From the NCBI RefSeq assembly GCF_013868155.1, contig NZ_JACEOG010000001.1, forward strand, positions 2,170,001-2,234,000: DNA of 64,000 nucleotides. Direction: 5' to 3'. Numbering within the stretch: the stretch's first letter is position 1; the number at the start of each line of letters is the position of its first letter. The position numbers were made by a program, and so were the translations under genes. The DNA comes from Aeromicrobium phoceense. Its GTDB lineage: Bacteria > Actinomycetota > Actinomycetes > Propionibacteriales > Nocardioidaceae. The notes under the pieces were generated by a model that had not been told where the DNA came from, did no database searches, and saw nothing but the letters and a program-made list of their open reading frames with translations. This document shows, piece after piece, positions 7,815 to 15,222 of the stretch.

Positions 7815-9209
7815 TCAGACAGGAAGCAATCGTGTCACGAAGTGCGTCAGCTGATCCACGTTGGCGCACTCGTGCATCGGGACGATCTCCGCGTATGCGA
7901 GCGCCTCGGAGTCGCCGAGGCCCCACCGAGTGTGGTGCTCGGGGTTCAGCCAGTAGGTCCGGCGCGAGCGCATCGCGATCTCGTGGAGCGCGTCGAACCG
8001 CGGATTCTGGTTGTTGTTCCGGGCATCGCCGAGGATCAGCACGGCCGTGCGGGGGCCGACCGCGTCGAGGAAGAACTCCTGGAAGTCCAGGAAGGCCTCG
8101 CCGTAGTCGCTGCTCGTGTGCCACTTCGTGATGCGCGCCTCGGCGCGGATCCGCGTCTCGATGTCGCCACCGCCGGAGACCGCGCCGTCGCGCACGATCT
8201 CGGTGACCTCGGCCATCGCGTTGACGAAGGCGAAGACGCGGATCTTGCTGAACTGCGCGCTGAGCGCCTGCGTGAGCAGCATCGTGAAGTTCGAGAATCC
8301 CGACACCGAGCCGGAGACGTCGCACAGCAGCACGAGCTCGGGGCGCGTCGGACGAGGCTTCTCGAAGACGGGCTTCATCGGCACGCCACCGGTGCCCATC
8401 GCGCGGCGCAGGGTGCGGCGCATGTCGATCTTGCCGCGACGGCGGCGGCGGCGACGCGCGGACAGCCGCGTCGCGAGGATGCGCGCGAGCGGCTTCACCG
8501 AGCGGCGCAGCTCCTCCAGCTGCTGGCGGTTGGCGCTGAGGAAGTCGACGCGGTCGCGCGAGGAGCGCACCGCGTGGCGGGCCACGAGCTCGCGCCCGCG
8601 GAGCTCGGCCGACCGTCGTCGCGCCTCGGCCTGCACCATCTCGCGGAAGGCCTCCACGCCCTGGCGGACCTCGTCGCGGGCGAGACGGTCGGTGAACTGG
8701 GTGCCCAGGCCCTGGCCGCCGCTGCCGCTGCCTCCACCGGGGCGCATGGCCATCGCGGCGGCGATCAGCGTCTGGGGCTGGAGCCGGTCGATCGTCTGGT
8801 AGGCCGACCAGCCCGCCGTGTCGGTGCCGGGCTGACCCACCTCGCCCAGCACGTCGACGGCGATCTCGGCGATCTGGGCCAGGGTGCGGGGGTCGCGGTC
8901 GAGCAGCGCCATGAGGAGGAGCTCGCGGATCTGCTGGACGTCGAGGTTCTCGTCGGCGTCGCGCGCGGCCTCGGGCCGGCCAACGCCGACCGGGAAGAAC
9001 AGGTCGAAGGTCTGATCGAAGACGTCGCGCTGCCCGCCACGTCGCACCAGTGCGGCGGCGAGCCCCTCACGCAGGAGGTCGCGGTCGTCGAGCCCCAGCA
9101 CGCGCATGACGTCGGCGGCGTCGATCGACTCGCTGGGGCCGGCGTTCGCGCCCTTGGCGCGCAGCGCCTCGACGAACTCGACCAGCCGGGTCGCGAGCTG
9201 GGTGCTCAT
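7815..9209 (-). CDS. VWA domain-containing protein, CoxE-like
   Basis: This is a 464-residue cytoplasmic protein with a helical N-terminal half and a C-terminal von Willebrand A domain. The MIDAS motif is LLCDVSGSVSGFS, and the later MIDAS elements fall near the SGGGDIETRI and ILGDARNN stretches. CoxE-type VWA proteins act with MoxR AAA+ ATPases as chaperones for metal-centre insertion or complex assembly. The partner moxR gene lies just upstream, with only a 27-codon mini-ORF between them. The client is not encoded nearby, so the target is unknown. Confidence 0.85.
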   Translation of the reverse strand: MSTQLATRLVEFVEALRAKGANAGPSESIDAADVMRVLGLDDRDLLREGLAAALVRRGGQRDVFDQTFDLFFPVGVGRPEAARDADENLDVQQIRELLLMALLDRDPRTLAQIAEIAVDVLGEVGQPGTDTAGWSAYQTIDRLQPQTLIAAAMAMRPGGGSGSGGQGLGTQFTDRLARDEVRQGVEAFREMVQAEARRRSAELRGRELVARHAVRSSRDRVDFLSANRQQLEELRRSVKPLARILATRLSARRRRRRRGKIDMRRTLRRAMGTGGVPMKPVFEKPRPTRPELVLLCDVSGSVSGFSNFTMLLTQALSAQFSKIRVFAFVNAMAEVTEIVRDGAVSGGGDIETRIRAEARITKWHTSSDYGEAFLDFQEFFLDAVGPRTAVLILGDARNNNQNPRFDALHEIAMRSRRTYWLNPEHHTRWGLGDSEALAYAEIVPMHECANVDQLTHFVTRLLPV

Positions 9210-9289
9210 GCCACTGCGCCCGAGGCGAAACGACTGTACGGACGCATCGACCTGAGGAGTCGCATGTTCGCTCGCTGGCGCTCGCTCAT
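9206..9289 (-). CDS. 27-codon mini-ORF bridging moxR and the VWA gene
   Basis: ATG 9289 overlaps the moxR stop as ATGA, and its own TGA (9208-9206) overlaps the VWA start as ATGA. The encoded peptide has 27 residues, is very basic (MSERQRANMRLLRSMRPYSR at the start) and ends in a short neutral tail. It exactly fills the 76-bp gap between two otherwise coupled genes. It may be a real small protein or only a translational bridge that carries ribosomes from moxR to the VWA start. Confidence 0.45.
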   Translation of the reverse strand: MSERQRANMRLLRSMRPYSRFASGAVA

Positions 9290-10170
9290 GAGAGCACGGC
9301 GTCCAGGTCCAGCTTGGCGCGGGCCTTGTCGATGTCGTCCTGGTGCTTCAGGACAACGCCCAGGCTCTCGGAGACGACCTCGGTGGTGAGCGTGTCGGCA
9401 CCGAGGGCGACGAGCGTGCGCGCCCAGTCGAGCGTCTCCGAGACGGAGGGGGCCTTGCGCAACGGCATGGCGCGCAGCGCGTTCACGACGCGGACGAGCG
9501 AGTCGGTGAGCGCGTCGTCGAGGTCCGGCACCTTGAGGGCCACGATGTCCCGCTCGAGGTCGGCGTCGGGGAACTCGATGTGCAGGAAGAGGCAGCGGCG
9601 ACGCAGGGCCTCGGACAGCTCGCGGGTCGCGTTGGACGTCAGCACCACGAACGGGCGCTGCGTGGCGGTGACCGTGCCGAGCTCGGGGATCGTGATCTGG
9701 AAGTCGCCGAGCACCTCGAGCAGCAGGCCCTCGATCTCGACGTCGGCCTTGTCGGTCTCGTCGATCAGCAGCACGGTCGGGCCGTCGTTGCGGATGGCCG
9801 AGAGCAGCGGGCGAGGGAGCAGGAACTCCTCGGAGAAGATGTCCGACTTGGCCTCGCTCCAGGACTCGTCGTGGCCGGCCGAGATGCGCAGCAGCTGCTT
9901 CGCGTGGTTCCACTCGTAGATCGCGCGGGACTCGTCGACGCCCTCGTAGCACTGGAGGCGGACGAGCTCGGCGCCGCAGGCCTGCGCGACGGCGCGCGAG
10001 AGCTCGGTCTTGCCGACACCGGCCGGCCCCTCGACGAGCAGCGGCTTGCCCAGCTCGCTGGCCAGGAAGACGGTGGTGGCGACGGCGTCGGAGGCGAGGT
10101 AGCCCGCAGTTGCGAGCCGGGCCTTGACGTCGGCGACCGAGGTGAACGGCATGGTGCCCTTGTTGAACAT
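9286..10170 (-). CDS. MoxR-family AAA+ ATPase
   Basis: This 294-residue AAA+ ATPase has Walker A GPAGVGKTEL at about residues 42-51, Walker B LLIDETDKAD, sensor 1 (VVLTSNATREL) and an arginine-finger region RRRCLFLHIEFPD. MoxR proteins pair with VWA proteins as chaperones. ATG 10170 is chosen because a TAGAGT box ends 7 nt upstream; ATG 10152, six codons in, is an alternative and is preceded by AAGG. It is the first gene of a probable seven-member operon reaching 5615. Confidence 0.9.
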   Translation of the reverse strand: MFNKGTMPFTSVADVKARLATAGYLASDAVATTVFLASELGKPLLVEGPAGVGKTELSRAVAQACGAELVRLQCYEGVDESRAIYEWNHAKQLLRISAGHDESWSEAKSDIFSEEFLLPRPLLSAIRNDGPTVLLIDETDKADVEIEGLLLEVLGDFQITIPELGTVTATQRPFVVLTSNATRELSEALRRRCLFLHIEFPDADLERDIVALKVPDLDDALTDSLVRVVNALRAMPLRKAPSVSETLDWARTLVALGADTLTTEVVSESLGVVLKHQDDIDKARAKLDLDAVLS

Positions 10171-10177
10171 GGATTCA

Positions 10178-10187
10178 ACTCTACGCT
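10178..10187. promoter_or_regulatory. Overlapping divergent leaderless -10 boxes
   Basis: Minus-strand TAGAGT (10183-10178) lies 7 nt before moxR ATG 10170. Plus-strand TACGCT (10182-10187) lies 6 nt before ATG 10194. The two -10 boxes share two base pairs, and the start codons are only 23 bp apart, so the two polymerases cannot bind at once. Confidence 0.55.
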
Positions 10188-10193
10188 GTTCCC

Positions 10194-10583
10194 ATGCCCA
10201 GAACGGTAGTGAGGTACACGTCACACCTCGATGCGGTCGACGCGTTCGCCCGCGTGACCGACTGGGAGCGCCATCGCGTGCCCCTCACCACGATCACGAT
10301 CACGCCCGAGGGATTCACCGCCAGGACCGCGGTCGGCCCGGTCGGATTCGACGATCCGATGCACGTCACGCGGTGGGAGCCGCCCCACCGGGCAGACCTG
10401 CAGAAGCAGGGCCGGGTGGTCCGGGGGAGTGCGTCGATCACGGTCGAGCCGAGCGGCTCCGGCTCGGTGGTCACGTGGGACGAGGACGTCACGGTGATCG
10501 GTGTCCCGCGGCTGCTGGACCCGGTCGTCCGCCGGCTGCTGCGGCTCATGGTCTCGACGGTGCTCCGCCGCCTCATGTCCTGA
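10194..10583 (+). CDS. SRPBCC-fold (polyketide cyclase/START-like) protein
   Basis: This is a 129-residue cytoplasmic protein that reads like the SRPBCC helix-grip fold: an N-terminal strand, a helix (DAVDAFARVTDWERHR), then a run of antiparallel strands and a long C-terminal helix (LDPVVRRLLRLMVSTVLRRL). Small members bind hydrophobic ligands; the ligand here is unknown. The start is supported by the TACGCT box 6 nt upstream. It is divergent from moxR and followed closely by the M20 peptidase gene. Confidence 0.65.
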   Translation: MPRTVVRYTSHLDAVDAFARVTDWERHRVPLTTITITPEGFTARTAVGPVGFDDPMHVTRWEPPHRADLQKQGRVVRGSASITVEPSGSGSVVTWDEDVTVIGVPRLLDPVVRRLLRLMVSTVLRRLMS

Positions 10584-10584
10584 C

Positions 10585-10590
10585 TAGGCT
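10585..10590 (+). promoter_or_regulatory. Leaderless -10 box of the M20 peptidase gene
   Basis: TAGGCT ends 6 nt before ATG 10597, the spacing expected if transcription starts at the A of the start codon. It lies directly after the stop of the SRPBCC gene. Confidence 0.5.
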
Positions 10591-10596
10591 GGGGGC

Positions 10597-11886
10597 ATGA
10601 CCGCCGCCGAGAACGAGGTCGTCGACCTCTGCCGTGACCTGATCCGGATCGACACGTCCAACTTCGGCGACTCGTCCGGGCCGGGGGAGCGGGTGGCGGC
10701 CGAGTACGTCGCCGCGAGCCTCGCCGAGGTCGGCATCGAGTCCACCATCCTCGAGTCCGAGGCCGGCCGGGCGTCGGTGCTGGCCCGCTGGGGCAGCCAG
10801 GACTCGCCGCGCCCCGGGCTCGTCATCCACGGTCACCTCGACGTCGTGCCGGCGCAGGCCGCCGACTGGTCGGTCGACCCGTTCGCCGCCGAGATCGTCG
10901 ACGACTACGTCGTGGGCCGTGGCGCGGTCGACATGAAGGACTTCGACGCGATCCTGCTGGCGGTGGTGCGCGAGCGCCAGCGCGCCGGCCGGATCCCCGA
11001 CCGCCCGATCCTGCTGGTCTTCACGGCCGACGAGGAGGCCGGCGGCCAGCTCGGCGCGCACTGGCTCGTCGCCGAGCACCCCGAGTGGTTCGAGGGCTGC
11101 ACCGAGGCCATCGGCGAGGTCGGCGGCTTCTCCACCGAGGTGAACGGCAAGCGCCTCTACCTGCTGGAGTCCGGCGAGAAGGGGATCGCGTGGCTGCGGC
11201 TCACGGCCACGGGCACGGCGGGTCACGGCTCCATGCGCAACCACGACAACGCGATCACGCACCTCGCCCGCGCGCTCGTGCGCATCGGGGAGCACGAGTG
11301 GCCGGTCGAGCCCGGCCCGTCGATGCAGCTGCTGCTGGAGAAGGTGCGGGAGCTGACCGGACTCGAGGGCACCCCCGACGAGCTGTTGGAGCACTTCGGC
11401 CCCGCGGTGCGGATGATCGGGTCGGGGCTGAGGAACTCGACGAACGCGACGATGGCGCAGGCCGGGTACAAGCACAACGTCGTGCCGGGGGAGGCGGTCG
11501 CCTACGTCGACGGCCGCCCACTGCCCGGCCACCACGAGACCTTCGTCTCGCGGGTGCAGGACATCGTCGGCGAAGGCGTCCGGGTGGAGCCGTACCACGA
11601 GGACATCCCGCTGGAGTACGGCTTCGAGGGCGATCTCGTCGACGCGATGACGGTGTCGCTGCTCAAGCACGACCCCGAGGCGCACGTGGCGCCCTTCCTC
11701 ATGTCGGGCGGCACCGATGCGAAGGCCTGGCACAAGCTCGGGATGACCTCCTACGGCTTCACGCCGCTGCGGCTGCCCGGCGACCTCGACTTCACGGCGC
11801 TGTTCCACGGAGTCGACGAGCGGGTGCCGATCGACGCGCTCCAGTTCGGCACGCGCGTCTTCGACGAGTTCCTCGATCTGGCCTAG
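10597..11886 (+). CDS. M20-family metallopeptidase (ArgE/DapE/ACY1 group)
   Basis: This is a 429-residue dinuclear zinc amidohydrolase. Metal and catalytic motifs are visible: HGHLDVVP (His ligand and catalytic Asp, near residues 78-85), GRGAVDMKDF (bridging Asp), and ADEEAGG (catalytic Glu followed by ligand Glu). GTAGHGSMRNHDN marks the dimerisation domain, and LMSGGTDAKAWHKLG carries the last His ligand region. Actinobacterial proteins of this length are usually annotated as dipeptidase or acylase; the substrate cannot be assigned. No signal peptide is present. Confidence 0.88.
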   Translation: MTAAENEVVDLCRDLIRIDTSNFGDSSGPGERVAAEYVAASLAEVGIESTILESEAGRASVLARWGSQDSPRPGLVIHGHLDVVPAQAADWSVDPFAAEIVDDYVVGRGAVDMKDFDAILLAVVRERQRAGRIPDRPILLVFTADEEAGGQLGAHWLVAEHPEWFEGCTEAIGEVGGFSTEVNGKRLYLLESGEKGIAWLRLTATGTAGHGSMRNHDNAITHLARALVRIGEHEWPVEPGPSMQLLLEKVRELTGLEGTPDELLEHFGPAVRMIGSGLRNSTNATMAQAGYKHNVVPGEAVAYVDGRPLPGHHETFVSRVQDIVGEGVRVEPYHEDIPLEYGFEGDLVDAMTVSLLKHDPEAHVAPFLMSGGTDAKAWHKLGMTSYGFTPLRLPGDLDFTALFHGVDERVPIDALQFGTRVFDEFLDLA

Positions 11887-11959
11887 CCCGCATAGCCCCG
11901 CGTCGGCTGGGTACACCCCCGTGGCAAGCAGTCACACAGACGAAAGTGGGGTGGCCACC

Positions 11960-12313
11960 ATGGCCGGAAAGTTGACGTTCCTCGTGGGTGCGGCGGCCGG
12001 ATACGTCCTGGGGACGCGTTCGGGACGAGAGCGCTACGACCAGATCGTGGGCCAGGCGCAGCGACTGTGGAAGGACCCGCGGGTCAAGGACGCCACGGAG
12101 AAGGTGCAGAACGTGGCCCAGGAGCACATGCCAGGGTCCAGCAGCGGCTCCGGGTCCAGCGGCTCCGGCTCGAGCGGCTCCGGCTCGAGCGGCGGTTCGG
12201 GCTCGACGAGCGGTTCCGGGTCGAGCAGTGGATCGACGAGCAGCACCAGCGGATCCGCCGGCGGCAGCACCCCCGGGGGCACGGGCTTCGACAGCGGAGT
12301 CGGCGGGCGATGA
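11960..12313 (+). CDS. YtxH-like protein with Ser/Gly repeat tail
   Basis: This is a 117-residue protein. The N-terminus (MAGKLTFLVGAAAGYVLGTR) is a short membrane helix followed by GRERYDQIVGQAQRLWKDPRV, the hallmark of YtxH-type small stress proteins. Residues about 60-110 are almost pure Ser/Gly/Thr, encoded by tandem repeats. ATG 11960 is preferred; GTG 11951 and an upstream frame are alternatives. It is the first gene of a coupled cluster with holin-X, DUF3618 and YihY genes, suggesting an envelope-associated role. Confidence 0.7.
   Translation: MAGKLTFLVGAAAGYVLGTRSGRERYDQIVGQAQRLWKDPRVKDATEKVQNVAQEHMPGSSSGSGSSGSGSSGSGSSGGSGSTSGSGSSSGSTSSTSGSAGGSTPGGTGFDSGVGGR
12143..12187 (+). repeat. 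15-bp tandem repeat encoding SGSGS
   Basis: Three consecutive 15-bp units (AGCGGCTCCGGSTCS, at 12143, 12158 and 12173) encode Ser-Gly repeats. Degenerate copies continue to about 12250. Being a multiple of three, gain or loss of a unit would keep the frame. Confidence 0.75.
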
Positions 12314-12720
12314 GCCAGTACGAGTCCGGTCGCGACTCGTCGGCCTCGACCTCGGAGCTGATCTCCAGACTCAGCGATGAGCTGAAGACGCTGGTGCGCG
12401 ACGAGATGCGACTCGCGCAGATCGAGGTCGGCAGCAAGGCCAAGCGGGCAGGCGTCGGCGCCGGGATCATCGGCGCCGGCGGCCTGCTGGCGCTGTACGG
12501 CCTCGGCGTGCTGATCGCCGCAGCCATCCTGGCGCTGGCGCTCGTCGTCGACGCCTGGCTGGCCGCCCTGATCGTCGCCGTCGTGATCTTCGTGATCGCC
12601 GGCATCGCGGCACTCCTGGGCAAGAAGCGCGTCCAGGAGGCCGGCGCACCGGTTCCGCAGGCGACCGTCGAGAGCGTCAAGGCCGACGTGGACGCCGTCC
12701 GTCACGCCCGAGACCACTAA
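12310..12720 (+). CDS. Actinobacterial holin-X family membrane protein
   Basis: This is a 136-residue protein. An N-terminal amphipathic region (ELISRLSDELKTLVRDEMRLAQIEV) is followed by two strongly hydrophobic helices (about residues 50-72 and 78-103) and a charged tail. This matches the Phage_holin_3_6/Holin-X domain, common in actinobacterial chromosomes without any prophage link. ATG 12310 overlaps the upstream stop (ATGA). Its exact role is unknown; the neighbours suggest a cell-envelope function. Confidence 0.8.
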   Translation: MSQYESGRDSSASTSELISRLSDELKTLVRDEMRLAQIEVGSKAKRAGVGAGIIGAGGLLALYGLGVLIAAAILALALVVDAWLAALIVAVVIFVIAGIAALLGKKRVQEAGAPVPQATVESVKADVDAVRHARDH

Positions 12721-12732
12721 CCGGAGGACCCC

Positions 12733-12999
12733 ATGACCGAACCACACGAATCCGAAGTCCTCCGCGACGAGGTCGAGAAGACCCGCGAGAACCTCGCGGA
12801 GACGGTCGACGAGCTGGCGGCGAAGTTCGACGTCAAGAGCAGGGCCAAGGAGTCGGCGCACGAGTTCACGTCATCCGCCAAGGAGACCGTGATCGACCCC
12901 GACGGCAAGCCGCGGCCGGGGGTGCTGTCGCTCGCGGCCGGGGTCACCTGCCTCGTGCTGGCCTTCGCCGTGCTGCGATCGCTGCGCCGGAGCAGCTGA
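12733..12999 (+). CDS. DUF3618 family small membrane protein
   Basis: This is an 88-residue protein with the DUF3618 start: ESEVLRDEVEKTRENLAETV, a coiled region, then one C-terminal transmembrane helix (PGVLSLAAGVTCLVLAFAVL). GGAGG at 12722-12726 supplies the ribosome-binding site. It is regularly found with holin-X genes in actinobacteria, as here. Function unknown. Its stop overlaps the YihY start by one base (TGATG). Confidence 0.8.
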   Translation: MTEPHESEVLRDEVEKTRENLAETVDELAAKFDVKSRAKESAHEFTSSAKETVIDPDGKPRPGVLSLAAGVTCLVLAFAVLRSLRRSS

Positions 13000-14030
13000 T
13001 GGCGGCCGAGCCCGGGGGCGAGCACGCGCCGAGTTCGCCCAAGGACCTCAAGAAGCGACCGTGGCTCTACGTGGTGCGCAAGACCGCGCGGGAGTTCTCC
13101 GAGGACCAGGGGACCGACCTCGCGGCGGCGCTGACCTACTACTCGGTGCTGGCGCTGTTCCCGGCCCTGCTCGCCATGCTGTCGCTCGTCGGTCTCGTCG
13201 GCAGCAGTGAGAAGACGGTCGACGCGATCCTGCAGGTACTGCGCGACGTGGGCGCCACGGGGGCCGCCGACACCCTCGAGCCCACGCTGATGCAGCTGGG
13301 GCAGAGTCAGAGCTCCGGGCTCGGCTTCATCATCGGCCTCGCGGCCGCGCTGTGGTCGGCCTCGGCGTACGTCAACGCGTTCTCGCGGGGCATGAACCGC
13401 ATCTACGAGATCGACGAGGGCCGGCCCTTCTGGAAGCTGCGTCCGATCATGCTGGTGCTGACGCTCGTCACGGTGATCCTCGCCGGACTCGTCGGCCTGA
13501 GCCTCGTGCTCACCGGCCCGGCCGCCGAGGCGGTGGGCAAGGCGATCGGCATCGGCGAGACGGCCGTGACGGTCTGGAACATCGCGAAGTGGCCGGTCAT
13601 GCTGCTCGTGGTCGTGCTGATCGTGGCGCTGCTGTACTACGTCACGCCCAACGTGAAGCAGCCGCGCTTCCGCTGGATCAGCGTGGGCGCGGTCGTGGCG
13701 ATCGTCACGTGGATCATCGCCTCGGCGCTGTTCGGGCTCTACGTGGCGAGCTTCTCGAACTACGACAAGACCTACGGCTCGCTGGCCGGTGTCATCGTGT
13801 TCCTGCTGTGGCTGTGGATCACGAACCTGGCGCTGGTCTTCGGCGCCGAGCTCGACGCCGAGCTGGAGCGTGGGCGCGAGCTGCAGGCGGGCCTGCCCGC
13901 CGAGGAGGAGATCCAGCTGCCTCCTCGGGACACGACCGTGATCGAGAAGAACCGCAAGAAGTACGAGGCCGACGTCAAGCGGGGCCGCGAGCTGCGGCGC
14001 ACCCGCGGGGAGTCGGACGACCCGAGCTGA
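12999..14030 (+). CDS. YihY/BrkB family inner-membrane protein
   Basis: This 343-residue protein has about six transmembrane segments between residues 45 and 290 and long charged termini. Signatures include DLAAALTYYSVLALFPALLA near the start and LLWLWITNLALVFGAELDAEL near the end, both typical of YihY (formerly tRNA-processing RNase BN in error). The C-terminal tail is lysine/arginine-rich. It is the last gene of the envelope cluster. The biochemical role of the family is not settled. Confidence 0.88.
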   Translation: MAAEPGGEHAPSSPKDLKKRPWLYVVRKTAREFSEDQGTDLAAALTYYSVLALFPALLAMLSLVGLVGSSEKTVDAILQVLRDVGATGAADTLEPTLMQLGQSQSSGLGFIIGLAAALWSASAYVNAFSRGMNRIYEIDEGRPFWKLRPIMLVLTLVTVILAGLVGLSLVLTGPAAEAVGKAIGIGETAVTVWNIAKWPVMLLVVVLIVALLYYVTPNVKQPRFRWISVGAVVAIVTWIIASALFGLYVASFSNYDKTYGSLAGVIVFLLWLWITNLALVFGAELDAELERGRELQAGLPAEEEIQLPPRDTTVIEKNRKKYEADVKRGRELRRTRGESDDPS

Positions 14031-14038
14031 TCAGGTCG

Positions 14039-14224
14039 TCAGACCGTGGCGCGCATCCTGATGATCTTGCGCCGCAGTCGCACCGTGCGGTGACCCGTCG
14101 GGTCCTTGCGCAGGCGGTCGAGTTCCCAACCCTGGAACTCGGCCGCCTGGGTCAGCCACTGGCACACGGCGTTGCGGGACTTGGTCCGGGAGATGGAGAC
14201 GTCCCAGAACTCGTACTCGATCAT
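14039..14224 (-). CDS. DUF5703 family small protein
   Basis: This is a 61-residue soluble protein matching the short actinobacterial DUF5703 family: EYEFWDVSISRTKSRNAV at the start, then EFQGWELDRLRKDPTGHRTV and a basic end RLRRKIIRMR. Function unknown. Its ATG (14224) overlaps the aldo/keto reductase stop as ATGA, so it is translated from that message. Confidence 0.75.
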   Translation of the reverse strand: MIEYEFWDVSISRTKSRNAVCQWLTQAAEFQGWELDRLRKDPTGHRTVRLRRKIIRMRATV

Positions 14225-15174
14225 CGAACTCCTTCGGACACGTCACTGAGGGCGGCGACGATCTCGGAGGGGAGCTCCAGCAGCTCCGATCCGAGGGACT
14301 CCTGCAGCTGGGCGGTGGTGCGGGCACCGACGATGGCCGACGCCACGAGCGGCTGGTCGCGCAGCCAGGCCAGCGCGACGTGCGAGATCGGCACGCCGAG
14401 GCCGTCGGCCGCGGCAGCCAGGGCGTCGACGACGCGGGCCTTCGACGGAGTCAGGTGCGGGGCGACGAACGCCTCCCAGCGGGCGTCCGCGGCCCGGGAG
14501 TCGGCGGGGACCCCGCCGCGGTACTTGCCCGTGAGGACGCCGCGGCCGAGCGGCGACCACGCCAGGATGCTGAGGCCGGCGTGCTGCGCGGCCGGGATGA
14601 CCTCGATCTCGGGCTCGCGCCGCACGAGGGAGTACTCGACCTGCGTGCTGACCAGCGGCACCCCGCCGCCGAGACGCGCGAAGGCGTGCTGGGCGGCCAC
14701 GGTCTGCCATCCGGTGAAGTTGCTGATGCCCGCGTAGCGCACCTTGCCCGAGCGCATGGCCTGGTCGAGGGCGGCCATCGTCTCGTCGACGGGCACGGAC
14801 TCGTCGAAGCGGTGGACCTGCCACAGGTCGAGGTGGTCGGTGCCGAGGTCGGCGAGGGTCTGGTCGAGCTGTCGCAGCAGCGAGCGCAGGGAGCCGTCGG
14901 TGACGACCCTGCCGTCGCGACGGACGACGCCGGCCTTGCCCGCCAGCACGAGCTCGTCGCGCACGCCGTGCTTGTCGAGCAGGGCGCCGATGACCCGCTC
15001 GCACGCGCCGTCACCGTAGATGGGGGCCGTGTCGAGCAGGGTGCCGCCGGAATCGAGGAAGAGCCGCAGCTGCTCCTCGGCCGCATACTCGTCGACCGCC
15101 GCGCCCCAGGACATCGTCCCGAGCGCGAGCCGCGACACCTGGAGACCCGAGCTCCCGAGCCGACGCACGTGCAT
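14221..15174 (-). CDS. Aldo/keto reductase
   Basis: This is a 317-residue NADPH-dependent TIM-barrel oxidoreductase. The catalytic tetrad is visible: Asp in LLDTAPIYGDG with Tyr a few residues on, Lys in VLAGKAG, and His in WQVHRFDESV. NADP-binding motifs appear near the C-terminus (SAIVGARTTAQLQES). The substrate is unknown; the sequence resembles the YajO/AKR general class. ATG 15174 lies 6 nt after a TAATCT box, so it is probably leaderless. DUF5703 is co-translated behind it. Confidence 0.88.
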   Translation of the reverse strand: MHVRRLGSSGLQVSRLALGTMSWGAAVDEYAAEEQLRLFLDSGGTLLDTAPIYGDGACERVIGALLDKHGVRDELVLAGKAGVVRRDGRVVTDGSLRSLLRQLDQTLADLGTDHLDLWQVHRFDESVPVDETMAALDQAMRSGKVRYAGISNFTGWQTVAAQHAFARLGGGVPLVSTQVEYSLVRREPEIEVIPAAQHAGLSILAWSPLGRGVLTGKYRGGVPADSRAADARWEAFVAPHLTPSKARVVDALAAAADGLGVPISHVALAWLRDQPLVASAIVGARTTAQLQESLGSELLELPSEIVAALSDVSEGVR

Positions 15175-15180
15175 GCGACG

Positions 15181-15186
15181 AGATTA
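15181..15186 (-). promoter_or_regulatory. Leaderless -10 box of the aldo/keto reductase gene
   Basis: Minus-strand TAATCT ends 6 nt before ATG 15174. Confidence 0.5.
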
Positions 15187-15210
15187 GTCGGTGCCCTGAA
15201 GGTTCGTGTG

Positions 15211-15216
15211 TAGGCT
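15211..15216 (+). promoter_or_regulatory. Leaderless -10 box of uppP
   Basis: TAGGCT ends 6 nt before GTG 15223. This box is the main reason for choosing that GTG as the start. Confidence 0.55.
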
Positions 15217-15222
15217 CGCACG

